A DNA stretch of 5,717 nt. Origin: Methanomassiliicoccales archaeon (lineage in GTDB: Archaea; Thermoplasmatota; Thermoplasmata; Sysuiplasmatales; Sysuiplasmataceae). Positions 1-5,717 of the stretch are shown here, piece after piece. The notes below the pieces were generated by a model, which saw nothing but the letters and a program-made list of their open reading frames with translations, ran no database searches and was not told where the DNA came from. The translations under genes and the position numbers were made by a program. Each line of letters begins with the position of its first letter. The stretch's first letter is position 1. The stretch covers positions 1 to 5,717 of the forward strand of contig DAHXLZ010000287.1 in assembly GCA_027365715.1 (NCBI GenBank), in the 5' to 3' direction.

Positions 1-3000
1 ATTGGGATTCAAGCGGGTATAATGTAATTGACGGGAACAATGGCAATAACACGATATACCCAACATATTATCGTGAGTTGACATATTTATCCCAAAGATC
101 CTCTTCAGCATATCAAACAGCGAACAATTCAAGCAGCTTAACTAACGTGTCAGGTTTTCAGATGCCAATTGCAAATGCACTCAGCATAACCGTAACACAT
201 CTCAGTGGACTGAAATCTGCCTATTACTATTCTAAAAGCATGAATGAATTTTATCTTTATTTATATATAGTCGAATCCGGTGCTTCAAATCAGTATTTTA
301 ATTTGGCTCACGACATACAATATTTGACGGGTTTCCAAGAAATCAGGGTGAGTGTTACTAACTTGCCTTTACCGGTCAACAGTAGTTTGCCAGCTCCTCA
401 AATTCAAATACAACCATCGTTCAATGTAGGGGTAAATTCGACGTTAGGTAATACGAATGATATAGGAACGTCATATAATAGAGCTGACCTTTCGGCTCTT
501 GATATCGGCCTGACATTGCTGGCCTTGGTAGCTGACGACCCAACAGTTGCTATCCCAGTTGCAGTTTGGGCAATAATGCAGGATTTTGCGGGATTGATGG
601 GTGGTTATACCGATTCATCTCATTCCACAATAACAACTTCACACAATACTATTCAACAATGGGGCCAAGTCACTAATGGGACCAACGGAACTGGCTCTGG
701 CGGAAACAACGCATTCAGTCAGACTTTGTGGCCGGAAGTTTCAATGAATGGGTCATACCTTTCTAGTATCACTCCTGGCTATCTCTCAATATATGGGCAG
801 AATCAACTTGAAGAGACTTCTGGAAGTACCAGTACAGCTGCATATGTCACAGGTGCGAATACCTCAATGATCTATGACTGGGTTCCCGCTTCTTCTATTG
901 AGGGCTACGTTGATATTGCACCCGGTGTTCCAGATGCTAATTCTACCGTTACATTACAACAAGTTAACACATCGACTGGCGTAGCCACCGATTTCGTATT
1001 GAACACCAATTCATCAGGTTATTGGCATTTTTTTGCCGATCCCGGGGATACCTACACTTTGATTGCATCGGTTAGCAATGCATTTGGAACCTATACCCGT
1101 TCGGAACCTATTCCCGCCATAGATACTGAGTACAAAAGCAGCGACGAAATGATCAACAGCCAAACAAGCCCGCTCATTATTGGTGCAGCGGCTATACATG
1201 GAACCGTGAGCGGCAAAGGTGAATACCAAGTGACTTCATCAAGCCATATAGAAGCAGCCACTATCGTTGTCTCATCGGATGGTAAGACCGCCATCACTCA
1301 AACGAACGCGAGCGGTAATTATCTTTTGGGAATACCAATAACAGCAAACTTCAATGTTCAGGTCAATGCTTCTGGATATAATTACGCGACGACTAGTGTA
1401 GACATTTCATCACTGAATAACAGCTACTTTGCGAACTTCACTGCTATGAGAGGGGTGGCAAACGTCCCACAGTATATTTTGAGTTATTACCAGATCATTG
1501 TCACGAATAATCAAAATGTAGCAACGGCTAACCCTTATGATCAGCAGTATATGGTCGATAGTCGGAACTTTGAGAGTCTAGAGGCACAAAATCTCTCTAA
1601 TGTAGCCTTTTTCTATGGAAATGGCACATTGATTCCTTCATGGCTAGAAAGCGGCAATATTAATACAGCTACAAACACGATATATTGGCTAAAATTGTGG
1701 GGTATACCGGCTCACTCCTCCGCAGTCATATATATTGGCTTCGCATCACCTACAACTAATCTCTTCAGCATATATACGCTCCTTGTAGGAGAAGCCCCAA
1801 ATCTTTCCCTGCCTTTAGGCTCATATGGTCAATACGATGATGGAGTATCCGTCTTTTCTTTTTACGATAATTTCATAGGCACTTCACTCGACACCCAGTG
1901 GATCTCAGCAACAACTGGAGGTTCCAGTGTGACTGTGAATAACGGCGTGACGCTTTTTGGCACAGTAAATTATCACTACGCCTATATCGAATCAGAGAGC
2001 ACGTTTTCATCACCTATGATCGTGACAGCTGATATACTGCAAATCCACATACTTACAGGTAGTCCGGGCATCTATCCAGTGGGTCAATCTACCGGGACGT
2101 CATGGGTCTACGGAACGCAAACAGGATCGGATGGAGGAATAGATAATTCTTACATGCTTGCTGCCAATGGTGTCCAGAAGTATATTGGGAGCGTTTACAC
2201 GGGCATAGCAACCTTCGCACAACCACGGTTACCAGCTATGTATGGCATTCTCTGGCAGTCGTTGTCTCCCGAGCAAACCGCGATCATAAACGATGGCGTA
2301 GCCGCAACGTCGAACGATACCAGTCAATCATTCCAATCATATCACATCTCATCGTGGATTCAGACAGGGGGCGAGGGCGAAGCTTATTTTATCATTCAAT
2401 GGATTGCAGCTGCGGTGCAACCGCCTAATAATGTAGAACCTATCACCACGATACCCACTTACGTGGACGGGTGGGCGCAAGTAACTATAACAAATAGTCA
2501 GGATACTCCAACACTTAATCCTTTCCAGCAGATGATAAACTACAACGCTTCCGCGTATTCGACATATGAGCGCCCTGGTTTGCAGAACGTCGAATTCATT
2601 TGGAAAAACGGCACTGTGATACCGTCATGGCTGGAGAGCGGTAACTCGTCCTCCACAAGTGCAATCTTCTGGATTAAAATCCCATCCATACCTGCAGGCT
2701 CAGGGATAGTAATATTGATGGTGTTCGCCGACAGATCGGCTTCTATAATGAACGGCGTGACTATCGGTGAGGCGCCACAGCTCTCTTCGAACTATGGGAA
2801 ATATGACGACGGGCAGAGTGTTTTCATGTGGTACGATAATTTCGCAGGATCGTCGTCTTCTACGCCGCCCGGCTGGTCCCAATGGTCTTATGCCTCGACG
2901 AACAATGGCCTCTATATTACTCCACCCGGCACTGACACGATAAATGTCGGTGTTACATACAACGGCATGTCGTTCGGGCCCTACACAACTACAGATATTT

Positions 3001-3863
3001 GCGGGGACCCTCTTTATCCCAATAGCAACGCGTATTCCGCCGCATGGTTCGGTTACACCGGTAGCAATCTTCTGTTAGTTGGTAACCCATCTGGATACAC
3101 GTATGTAAGCTATCCCAAGAATGCACCCGGCGGCAACGGAGGCACCACAAACTATCCCGACGCGGTCGAAATTTGGACAATATCCAGGGCCGGCTCAAGC
3201 GGCTATTCGCACCTGAACTATGGCGACTCCTACAGCGCCACTGGCCTACCAACAAACTTTCAGAATGTCACCGATGGAGGGCAGGGGTATTCAAATCCGT
3301 CCTTTGTTCAGTGGTGGCGTGTCAGGGCAACACCACCGAACGACGTGATGCCTTCCATCAGCTTGGAACAGAATCCAACAAACGGCAGCGGTGGGGGCTC
3401 AACAGGTGGTAGTGGTGGGTGCGTCCTTTCAGGGACTTATATAACGCTCGCAAACGGTAAGGCCATTCAAGTCCAAAATCTGCAAATTGGAATGCACACG
3501 CTATCTTATAGTGTCTCTACAGGTCAGCTTGTAGATACCACCGTTATATCGGTCAATGAGACCAAAGTGACTTCCATAATTGAGTTAGATGGTTTCATAG
3601 GTATTTCGGGTTTAACTGATCAACCGGTCTTTGTAATGTTCCAAAACGGAACAGATGGATGGATAATGCTCGGTCAGTTGAATTATAGCATGCAGATATT
3701 AAACCCGGTCGATGGCATATGGATACCGGCCTATAACATGACTGTAATATACGGCAATTTCACCGTTTATGACGTAGTGACGGCAAGATTCTTTGCCAGC
3801 GGGAACTACATACGGAGCGATTACATTGCGAATGGAATACTTCTGGATAAAAAGGCACCGTGA
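1..3863 (+). CDS. Giant secreted surface protein with DUF2341 repeats and C-terminal Hint domain (5' partial)
   Basis: The frame is open from base 3 to the TGA at 3861-3863, so at least 1286 residues are visible and the real start is upstream. The TTG at 78 is only an internal leucine. Residues here count from the codon at base 3. Residues 1-298 match no family I recognise but contain a hydrophobic, possibly helical segment at about 164-201. Residues 299-370 and 397-483 look like carboxypeptidase-regulatory-like beta domains (EGYVDI and IHGTVSG starts, TNASGNYLLGIP). Residues 493-813 and 822-1121 are two divergent DUF2341 plus concanavalin A-like modules sharing IPSWLESGN, GEAP and YDDG.SVF..YDNF. 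A Gly/Ser linker (1128-1139) leads to a Hint domain (1140-1286). About 30 N-X-S/T sequons and only two cysteines (1000 and 1140) fit an exported, N-glycosylated protein. No C-terminal membrane anchor is visible; a signal peptide would lie outside the window. Adhesion or envelope function is inference. Confidence 0.85.
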   Translation, partial: WDSSGYNVIDGNNGNNTIYPTYYRELTYLSQRSSSAYQTANNSSSLTNVSGFQMPIANALSITVTHLSGLKSAYYYSKSMNEFYLYLYIVESGASNQYFNLAHDIQYLTGFQEIRVSVTNLPLPVNSSLPAPQIQIQPSFNVGVNSTLGNTNDIGTSYNRADLSALDIGLTLLALVADDPTVAIPVAVWAIMQDFAGLMGGYTDSSHSTITTSHNTIQQWGQVTNGTNGTGSGGNNAFSQTLWPEVSMNGSYLSSITPGYLSIYGQNQLEETSGSTSTAAYVTGANTSMIYDWVPASSIEGYVDIAPGVPDANSTVTLQQVNTSTGVATDFVLNTNSSGYWHFFADPGDTYTLIASVSNAFGTYTRSEPIPAIDTEYKSSDEMINSQTSPLIIGAAAIHGTVSGKGEYQVTSSSHIEAATIVVSSDGKTAITQTNASGNYLLGIPITANFNVQVNASGYNYATTSVDISSLNNSYFANFTAMRGVANVPQYILSYYQIIVTNNQNVATANPYDQQYMVDSRNFESLEAQNLSNVAFFYGNGTLIPSWLESGNINTATNTIYWLKLWGIPAHSSAVIYIGFASPTTNLFSIYTLLVGEAPNLSLPLGSYGQYDDGVSVFSFYDNFIGTSLDTQWISATTGGSSVTVNNGVTLFGTVNYHYAYIESESTFSSPMIVTADILQIHILTGSPGIYPVGQSTGTSWVYGTQTGSDGGIDNSYMLAANGVQKYIGSVYTGIATFAQPRLPAMYGILWQSLSPEQTAIINDGVAATSNDTSQSFQSYHISSWIQTGGEGEAYFIIQWIAAAVQPPNNVEPITTIPTYVDGWAQVTITNSQDTPTLNPFQQMINYNASAYSTYERPGLQNVEFIWKNGTVIPSWLESGNSSSTSAIFWIKIPSIPAGSGIVILMVFADRSASIMNGVTIGEAPQLSSNYGKYDDGQSVFMWYDNFAGSSSSTPPGWSQWSYASTNNGLYITPPGTDTINVGVTYNGMSFGPYTTTDICGDPLYPNSNAYSAAWFGYTGSNLLLVGNPSGYTYVSYPKNAPGGNGGTTNYPDAVEIWTISRAGSSGYSHLNYGDSYSATGLPTNFQNVTDGGQGYSNPSFVQWWRVRATPPNDVMPSISLEQNPTNGSGGGSTGGSGGCVLSGTYITLANGKAIQVQNLQIGMHTLSYSVSTGQLVDTTVISVNETKVTSIIELDGFIGISGLTDQPVFVMFQNGTDGWIMLGQLNYSMQILNPVDGIWIPAYNMTVIYGNFTVYDVVTARFFASGNYIRSDYIANGILLDKKAP
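897..1451 (+). other. Two carboxypeptidase-regulatory-like beta domains within the surface protein
   Basis: Two consecutive segments have the pattern of carboxypeptidase regulatory-like (transthyretin-fold) domains. The first, at about 897-1112, starts EGYVDIAPGVPDANSTVTL and contains NSSGYWHFFADPGDTYTLIA. The second, at about 1191-1451, starts AIHGTVSG and contains TNASGNYLLGIPITANFNVQV followed by ASGYNYATTSV. The recurring T/S-N-x-S-G-x-Y/W signature followed by a P/G turn and an alternating hydrophobic strand is typical of this fold. In exported archaeal proteins such domains usually act as structural spacers. The assignment is by eye; a PEGA or other Ig-like fold is an alternative. Confidence 0.55.
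1479..2441 (+). repeat. DUF2341 plus concanavalin A-like module, copy A
   Basis: This is the first of two protein-level tandem modules in the large surface protein. It opens with a strand (YYQIIVTNN), continues with a D-R-F-like element and FFYGNGTLIPSWLESGN, then IYWLKLWGIPAHSSAVIYIG, which is the usual DUF2341 order. GEAPNLS and YDDGVSVFSFYDNFIG follow, introducing a jelly-roll domain that ends IQWIAAAVQPPNNVEP. DUF2341 occurs mainly in archaeal and some bacterial exported proteins and is generally linked to LamG-like folds; its ligand is not established. The copy is about 20-25 residues longer than copy B in its second half. Confidence 0.7.
2466..3365 (+). repeat. DUF2341 plus concanavalin A-like module, copy B
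   Basis: This second copy aligns to copy A at an offset of about 323-329 residues through FIWKNGTVIPSWLESGN, IFWIKIPSIPAGSGIVILM, GEAPQLS, YDDGQSVFMWYDNFAG and the closing QWWRVRATPPNDVMP. Outside these anchors the two copies differ strongly, so the duplication is old or was followed by fast divergence. It contains one of the protein's two cysteines (codon 3000-3002) within TTDICGDPLY. It is more GC-rich (sampled lines about 47-58%) than the early part of copy A and than the Hint domain that follows. Confidence 0.7.
3384..3419 (+). other. Gly/Ser-rich interdomain linker directly before the Hint cysteine
   Basis: Twelve codons encode GSGGGSTGGSGG, made only of Gly, Ser and Thr, and end exactly at the cysteine codon at 3420. 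It is a flexible tether separating the last jelly-roll module from the Hint domain. It leaves the would-be scissile Gly-Cys bond exposed and unconstrained. Confidence 0.85.
3420..3860 (+). other. C-terminal Hint (hedgehog/intein-like) domain with altered catalytic residues
   Basis: The last 147 residues have the size and order of a Hint domain without an endonuclease. Block A is CVLSGTYITLANGKAIQVQN followed by LQIGMHTLSYS, matching the usual C-x-x-G-T-x-I...G...I..L..G..VLSY pattern. A block B-like segment is SGLTDQPVFV followed by GWIMLGQL, where inteins and hedgehog proteins have T-x-x-H; here the T position is Leu and the His position is Gln (CAA, 3621-3623). Block F-like FTVYDVV and the final YIANGILLDKKAP match V-Y-D-L...F-I-A-N-G-I-L-V-H-N, except that His-Asn is replaced by Asp-Lys and the protein ends three residues after that pair. 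The nucleophile Cys is kept but splicing is not possible without the terminal Asn and a C-extein. It may be a structural relic, or it may carry out N-terminal cleavage or ligation by altered chemistry. Confidence 0.75.
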
Positions 3864-3917
3864 CAATGATTGGCTCACCATAAACATCTTTAGCAGATCA
3901 ACCATAAGGATATGTGT
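3864..3917 (+). promoter_or_regulatory. Spacer with Shine-Dalgarno-like AAGGA for the pilin-like gene
   Basis: The gap between the large gene and the next start is 54 bases. AAGGA at 3906-3910 lies 1 base before ATG 3912, 7 bases before ATG 3918 and 10 bases before ATG 3921. The 7-base spacing favours 3918 as the start. A CATAAAC stretch at 3879-3885 could serve as a weak TATA-like element, but it is too short and degenerate to claim. The short gap leaves co-transcription with the upstream gene possible. No hairpin plus T-run terminator is visible in the gap. Confidence 0.45.
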
Positions 3918-4694
3918 ATGATGAAGGACAGAAGCGATGGCACACTGGGCCTTGGAGCAATTATTGTGCTCGTTGCAGCGATGGCAATAATCGCGACTGT
4001 CGCCGTGTCCTCATATCGTCCAAGAAATGATGCTGCGCCACAACCGGCTATTAACGTGGTTAGCGGCAACAGGACAGTCGTTGTCAAATGGTATACGGGC
4101 AATGATGCGCCGTACAACTATTTTGAGTTGTTTAGCAATGCCACGAGTTATATGCTGCAGAATGGAACATATGGTAATTCATCGCTCAAAATGATATCCG
4201 GATTCGGTGCAGAGCCCGGTGGCCCATTTACACTTTCAGTCAATACCAGTGGAATAATTGCATCAGATCTTCATCCAACGTTTATTTTTGTCAACGTGAC
4301 TTCCTTCCAGAATGATAGCTCGGGAAGTACATTACCATTTTATGGCTTTTGGGACACCGGTTATATGGAGAATAGTCCCACACCGCCAATTAATGCAACA
4401 CTGTACATGAAGAGTCCTTATTATTATCAGAAGATGACGTACGGGCAGCAGAATGTCATGTACATGGGTATTGCAGGAAAAATTCAAGATAACATTACGC
4501 CTGCCCCATTAAAAGCATTTATGCTGAGGTTTGATGCGGACGCACAATTCATCGCGCCTAATTCGTCAGCAGACTTTACCTTTCATATGAATATTTTTCT
4601 CTTGGGCCTTGACAAAATTGTAAAATGCGAAATCACCCTTTACTTTGATCAAATATTCGGTAACGGACAGACCACCGTAACAATTCTAAACTAG
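3918..4694 (+). CDS. Membrane-anchored glycoprotein with archaellin/type IV pilin-like N-terminus
   Basis: The start at ATG 3918 (258 residues) is chosen because AAGGA ends 7 bases upstream; ATG 3912 would place it 1 base away. The N-terminus is short and polar (MMKDRSDG) and is followed by the hydrophobic stretch TLGLGAIIVLVAAMAIIATV at residues 9-28, which continues to about residue 32. This order and the G-x-G-A-I-I-V...A core resemble archaellins and archaeal type IV pilins, which are cut by a class III prepilin peptidase just before the hydrophobic part; cleavage after Gly8 is possible but not proven. The rest (about 33-258) looks like an extracellular beta-rich domain with ten N-X-S/T sequons and many aromatic residues, in no family I recognise. 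No archaellum or pilus assembly genes are visible nearby. An ordinary signal-anchor protein is the main alternative. It lies downstream of the giant surface protein on the same strand and may be its partner. Confidence 0.75.
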   Translation: MMKDRSDGTLGLGAIIVLVAAMAIIATVAVSSYRPRNDAAPQPAINVVSGNRTVVVKWYTGNDAPYNYFELFSNATSYMLQNGTYGNSSLKMISGFGAEPGGPFTLSVNTSGIIASDLHPTFIFVNVTSFQNDSSGSTLPFYGFWDTGYMENSPTPPINATLYMKSPYYYQKMTYGQQNVMYMGIAGKIQDNITPAPLKAFMLRFDADAQFIAPNSSADFTFHMNIFLLGLDKIVKCEITLYFDQIFGNGQTTVTILN

Positions 4695-4978
4695 TACCTG
4701 ATTCTCTTAATCCTTGAAGCGTCTGTCTCACCAGACATCCCGCAGGTAGGCGAAGGCAGCACACTCGAAACACTCCTCCGCCGTTCCAGTGAATGAGCCT
4801 GAGGGGAATATGGATGGCTCATATCTGTCGACGCTCGCCCTGTAGAATGCGAAACGCCACGTCCATACACTACACGTTCAGTTGAACAAGTTCGGTTAAC
4901 TGGGAATGTTAAGTTTGCATAAAGTGTTTGAGGGCGTTATGCCGAATGCAGGAAACATTACGCAATGGTTACCACTAA
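4695..4978. other. Convergent intergenic spacer
   Basis: These 284 bases separate the 3' ends of two genes that point at each other. No tRNA, CRISPR-type repeat or clear inverted-repeat ends are visible. No strong T-run terminator is seen on either strand; CTCTTAATCCTT just past the plus-strand stop is the only pyrimidine-rich candidate. The left half (about 4730-4870) is GC-rich and holds the possible minus-strand gene remnant; the right half (about 4880-4978) returns to AT-rich composition. Confidence 0.5.
4728..4877 (-). pseudogene. Possible 3' remnant of an unidentified gene in the convergent spacer
   Basis: On the minus strand there are 49 open codons bounded by stops at 4878-4880 and 4728-4730, with no start codon in a sensible place. 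The peptide contains VWTWRFAFYRASVDRYEP, then SIFPSGSFTGTAEE, and ends AFAYLRDVW. It is rich in aromatic and tryptophan residues, like the conserved end of a real protein. The DNA here is about 57% GC, well above the adjacent genes. I cannot name the family; a degraded mobile-element protein is one possibility. It may also be a chance reading frame, since it is short. Confidence 0.3.
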
Positions 4979-5717
4979 CTAAACGCAATTGAAGTACAGC
5001 TCGCTAACTTCCTTCCTGCCACGACTGCTTCTCTTTAATGCATTCTCGTGGCGAAGTTTGTATCCTAAATTGCACACGTGGTGTATGACCTGTTTTCTAA
5101 GATCTTTGGTATGAACCTCCACAATGATTTTCGGTCTTGACTTCAATGTGTTTGCGGATCCTTCCAATACTCCGATTTCAAACCCTTCAACATCAATCTT
5201 CAAAATCGATGGCGTCTTCAATTTAAAAGAATCAAGTGTTCTCATCTCGCCCATCTCACGCCTCTTTCCGGTTTCATAAGTCAAGCCCGGGGCGGACATC
5301 ATGATATCGTCTGTTGACATTTCGAAAGCCCCATCTACTGCTCCGATTGCCACATTGTAAGGGTGGACAACCCTCACATCATTTATTTTGAGAAATTCCA
5401 CCATGAGCTCGTAATTCCGCTTGATAGGCTCGAAGGCAAAGACTTCTGCTCCAAATTTCTTCGCGCATAGGTAGGCATAATCGCCGAATTGGGCACCCAC
5501 ATCAATCACAACATCGCCTGGTTTCGGTATAAAATCCGGCAGTCTTTCATAGACGTGGTCTAAGAGTACCTCCTTGAGCGATCTTGGTATTATCCCCTCC
5601 GGAATATTCAGGTTGTACTCTTCTTCCAATAGCTTTTTAGGGAGATTGATGAAGTAATCATCACTGTTTCTCTGCCTGAGTTTGTTGTCGAACCTTTCAG
5701 ATATCAGGTCAAAAATG
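4979..5717 (-). CDS. FkbM-family SAM-dependent methyltransferase (5' partial)
   Basis: The reading frame runs from the right edge to TAG at 4979-4981. The TTG at 5627-5629 is not a necessary start, because 29 further codons upstream are open (reading DLISERFDNK...INLPKKL), giving at least 245 residues. Counting from the codon at 5714-5716, the SAM-binding motif I is VVIDVGAQFGDYA at 69-81, the acidic motif FEPIKRNYELM is at 95-105, NVAIGAVDG is at 121-129, RTLDSF is at 159-164 and the FkbM hallmark LKIDVEGFEIGVLEG is at 172-186, followed by PKIIVEVH. These are the standard elements of the FkbM Rossmann fold and none is broken. Family members O-methylate sugars or other hydroxyls, often on surface glycans or secondary metabolites; the substrate here is unknown. 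It is convergent with the surface-protein genes, so it belongs to a different transcript whose other genes would lie to the right of the window. Confidence 0.9.
   Translation of the reverse strand, partial: IFDLISERFDNKLRQRNSDDYFINLPKKLLEEEYNLNIPEGIIPRSLKEVLLDHVYERLPDFIPKPGDVVIDVGAQFGDYAYLCAKKFGAEVFAFEPIKRNYELMVEFLKINDVRVVHPYNVAIGAVDGAFEMSTDDIMMSAPGLTYETGKRREMGEMRTLDSFKLKTPSILKIDVEGFEIGVLEGSANTLKSRPKIIVEVHTKDLRKQVIHHVCNLGYKLRHENALKRSSRGRKEVSELYFNCV

Noticed and set aside
78..80. TTG as the start of the large plus-strand gene
   Set aside because: The frame is open upstream to base 3 with similar residue composition, and no Shine-Dalgarno-like sequence precedes it. It is more likely an internal leucine.
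1014..1297. Two overlapping minus-strand open frames of 68-71 codons
   Set aside because: They lie wholly opposite the carboxypeptidase-regulatory-like region of the large gene, show no domain features and are shadows of its codon pattern.
2700..3412. Open frames of 60-88 codons on both strands inside the second DUF2341 module
   Set aside because: They have Arg/Cys-rich, low-plausibility translations and sit where local GC is highest, which lengthens chance open frames.
3420..3860. A true splicing intein
   Set aside because: There is no C-extein, the terminal His-Asn is absent and block B lacks His, so splicing is not supported.
3699..4117. Two minus-strand open frames across the boundary of the two plus-strand genes
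   Set aside because: They lie opposite the Hint domain and the pilin-like signal segment. The hydrophobic look of the second is the complement of the hydrophobic codons there.
4695..4978. A complete insertion sequence or attachment site in the spacer
   Set aside because: No terminal inverted repeats, target duplication or full transposase frame can be seen.
4906..4992. Small plus-strand open frame of 28 codons starting ATG in the spacer
   Set aside because: It has no ribosome site, overlaps the end of the methyltransferase gene and has no recognisable features.
5627..5629. TTG as the start of the methyltransferase
   Set aside because: The frame stays open for 29 codons to the right edge with plausible protein sequence, and no ribosome site is evident at the right distance, so the start is probably outside the window.

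Overview
The window looks like a stretch of an archaeal chromosome, most plausibly from an acidophilic or thermophilic Thermoplasmata-type archaeon. This rests on four things: two DUF2341-type surface modules, an archaellin/type IV pilin-like N-terminus, very high Asn/Ser/Thr/Tyr content with about forty N-glycosylation sequons in the two plus-strand proteins, and frequent ATA isoleucine codons at about 45% GC. The lineage is an inference from style, not from a marker gene.

Layout. Bases 1-3863 (+) hold the 3' part of a very large secreted, probably glycosylated surface protein. Its frame is open to the left edge, so the true start lies outside. In order it shows an N-terminal region of unknown type, two carboxypeptidase-regulatory-like beta domains, two divergent copies of a DUF2341 plus concanavalin A/LamG-like module, a Gly/Ser linker, and a C-terminal Hint (hedgehog/intein) domain. 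The Hint domain keeps its first cysteine but has lost the block B histidine and the C-terminal His-Asn. After a 54-base gap comes a small membrane-anchored protein (3918-4694, +) with an archaellin/pilin-like hydrophobic N-terminus and ten sequons. A 284-base spacer follows between convergent genes. It contains a GC-rich stretch whose minus strand reads like the 3' end of a decayed gene. Bases 4979-5717 (-) encode an FkbM-family methyltransferase whose frame is open to the right edge.

How they may work together (inference). The two plus-strand genes are close, same-strand and both exported, so they may form a surface module: a giant multidomain protein ending in a Hint domain and a pilin-like anchored partner. 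The convergent FkbM enzyme could methylate sugars of a surface glycan, but nothing here ties it directly to the other two. The most notable item is the atypical Hint domain ending the giant surface protein. Its chemistry, if any, cannot be ordinary protein splicing, because there is no C-extein and no terminal Asn.
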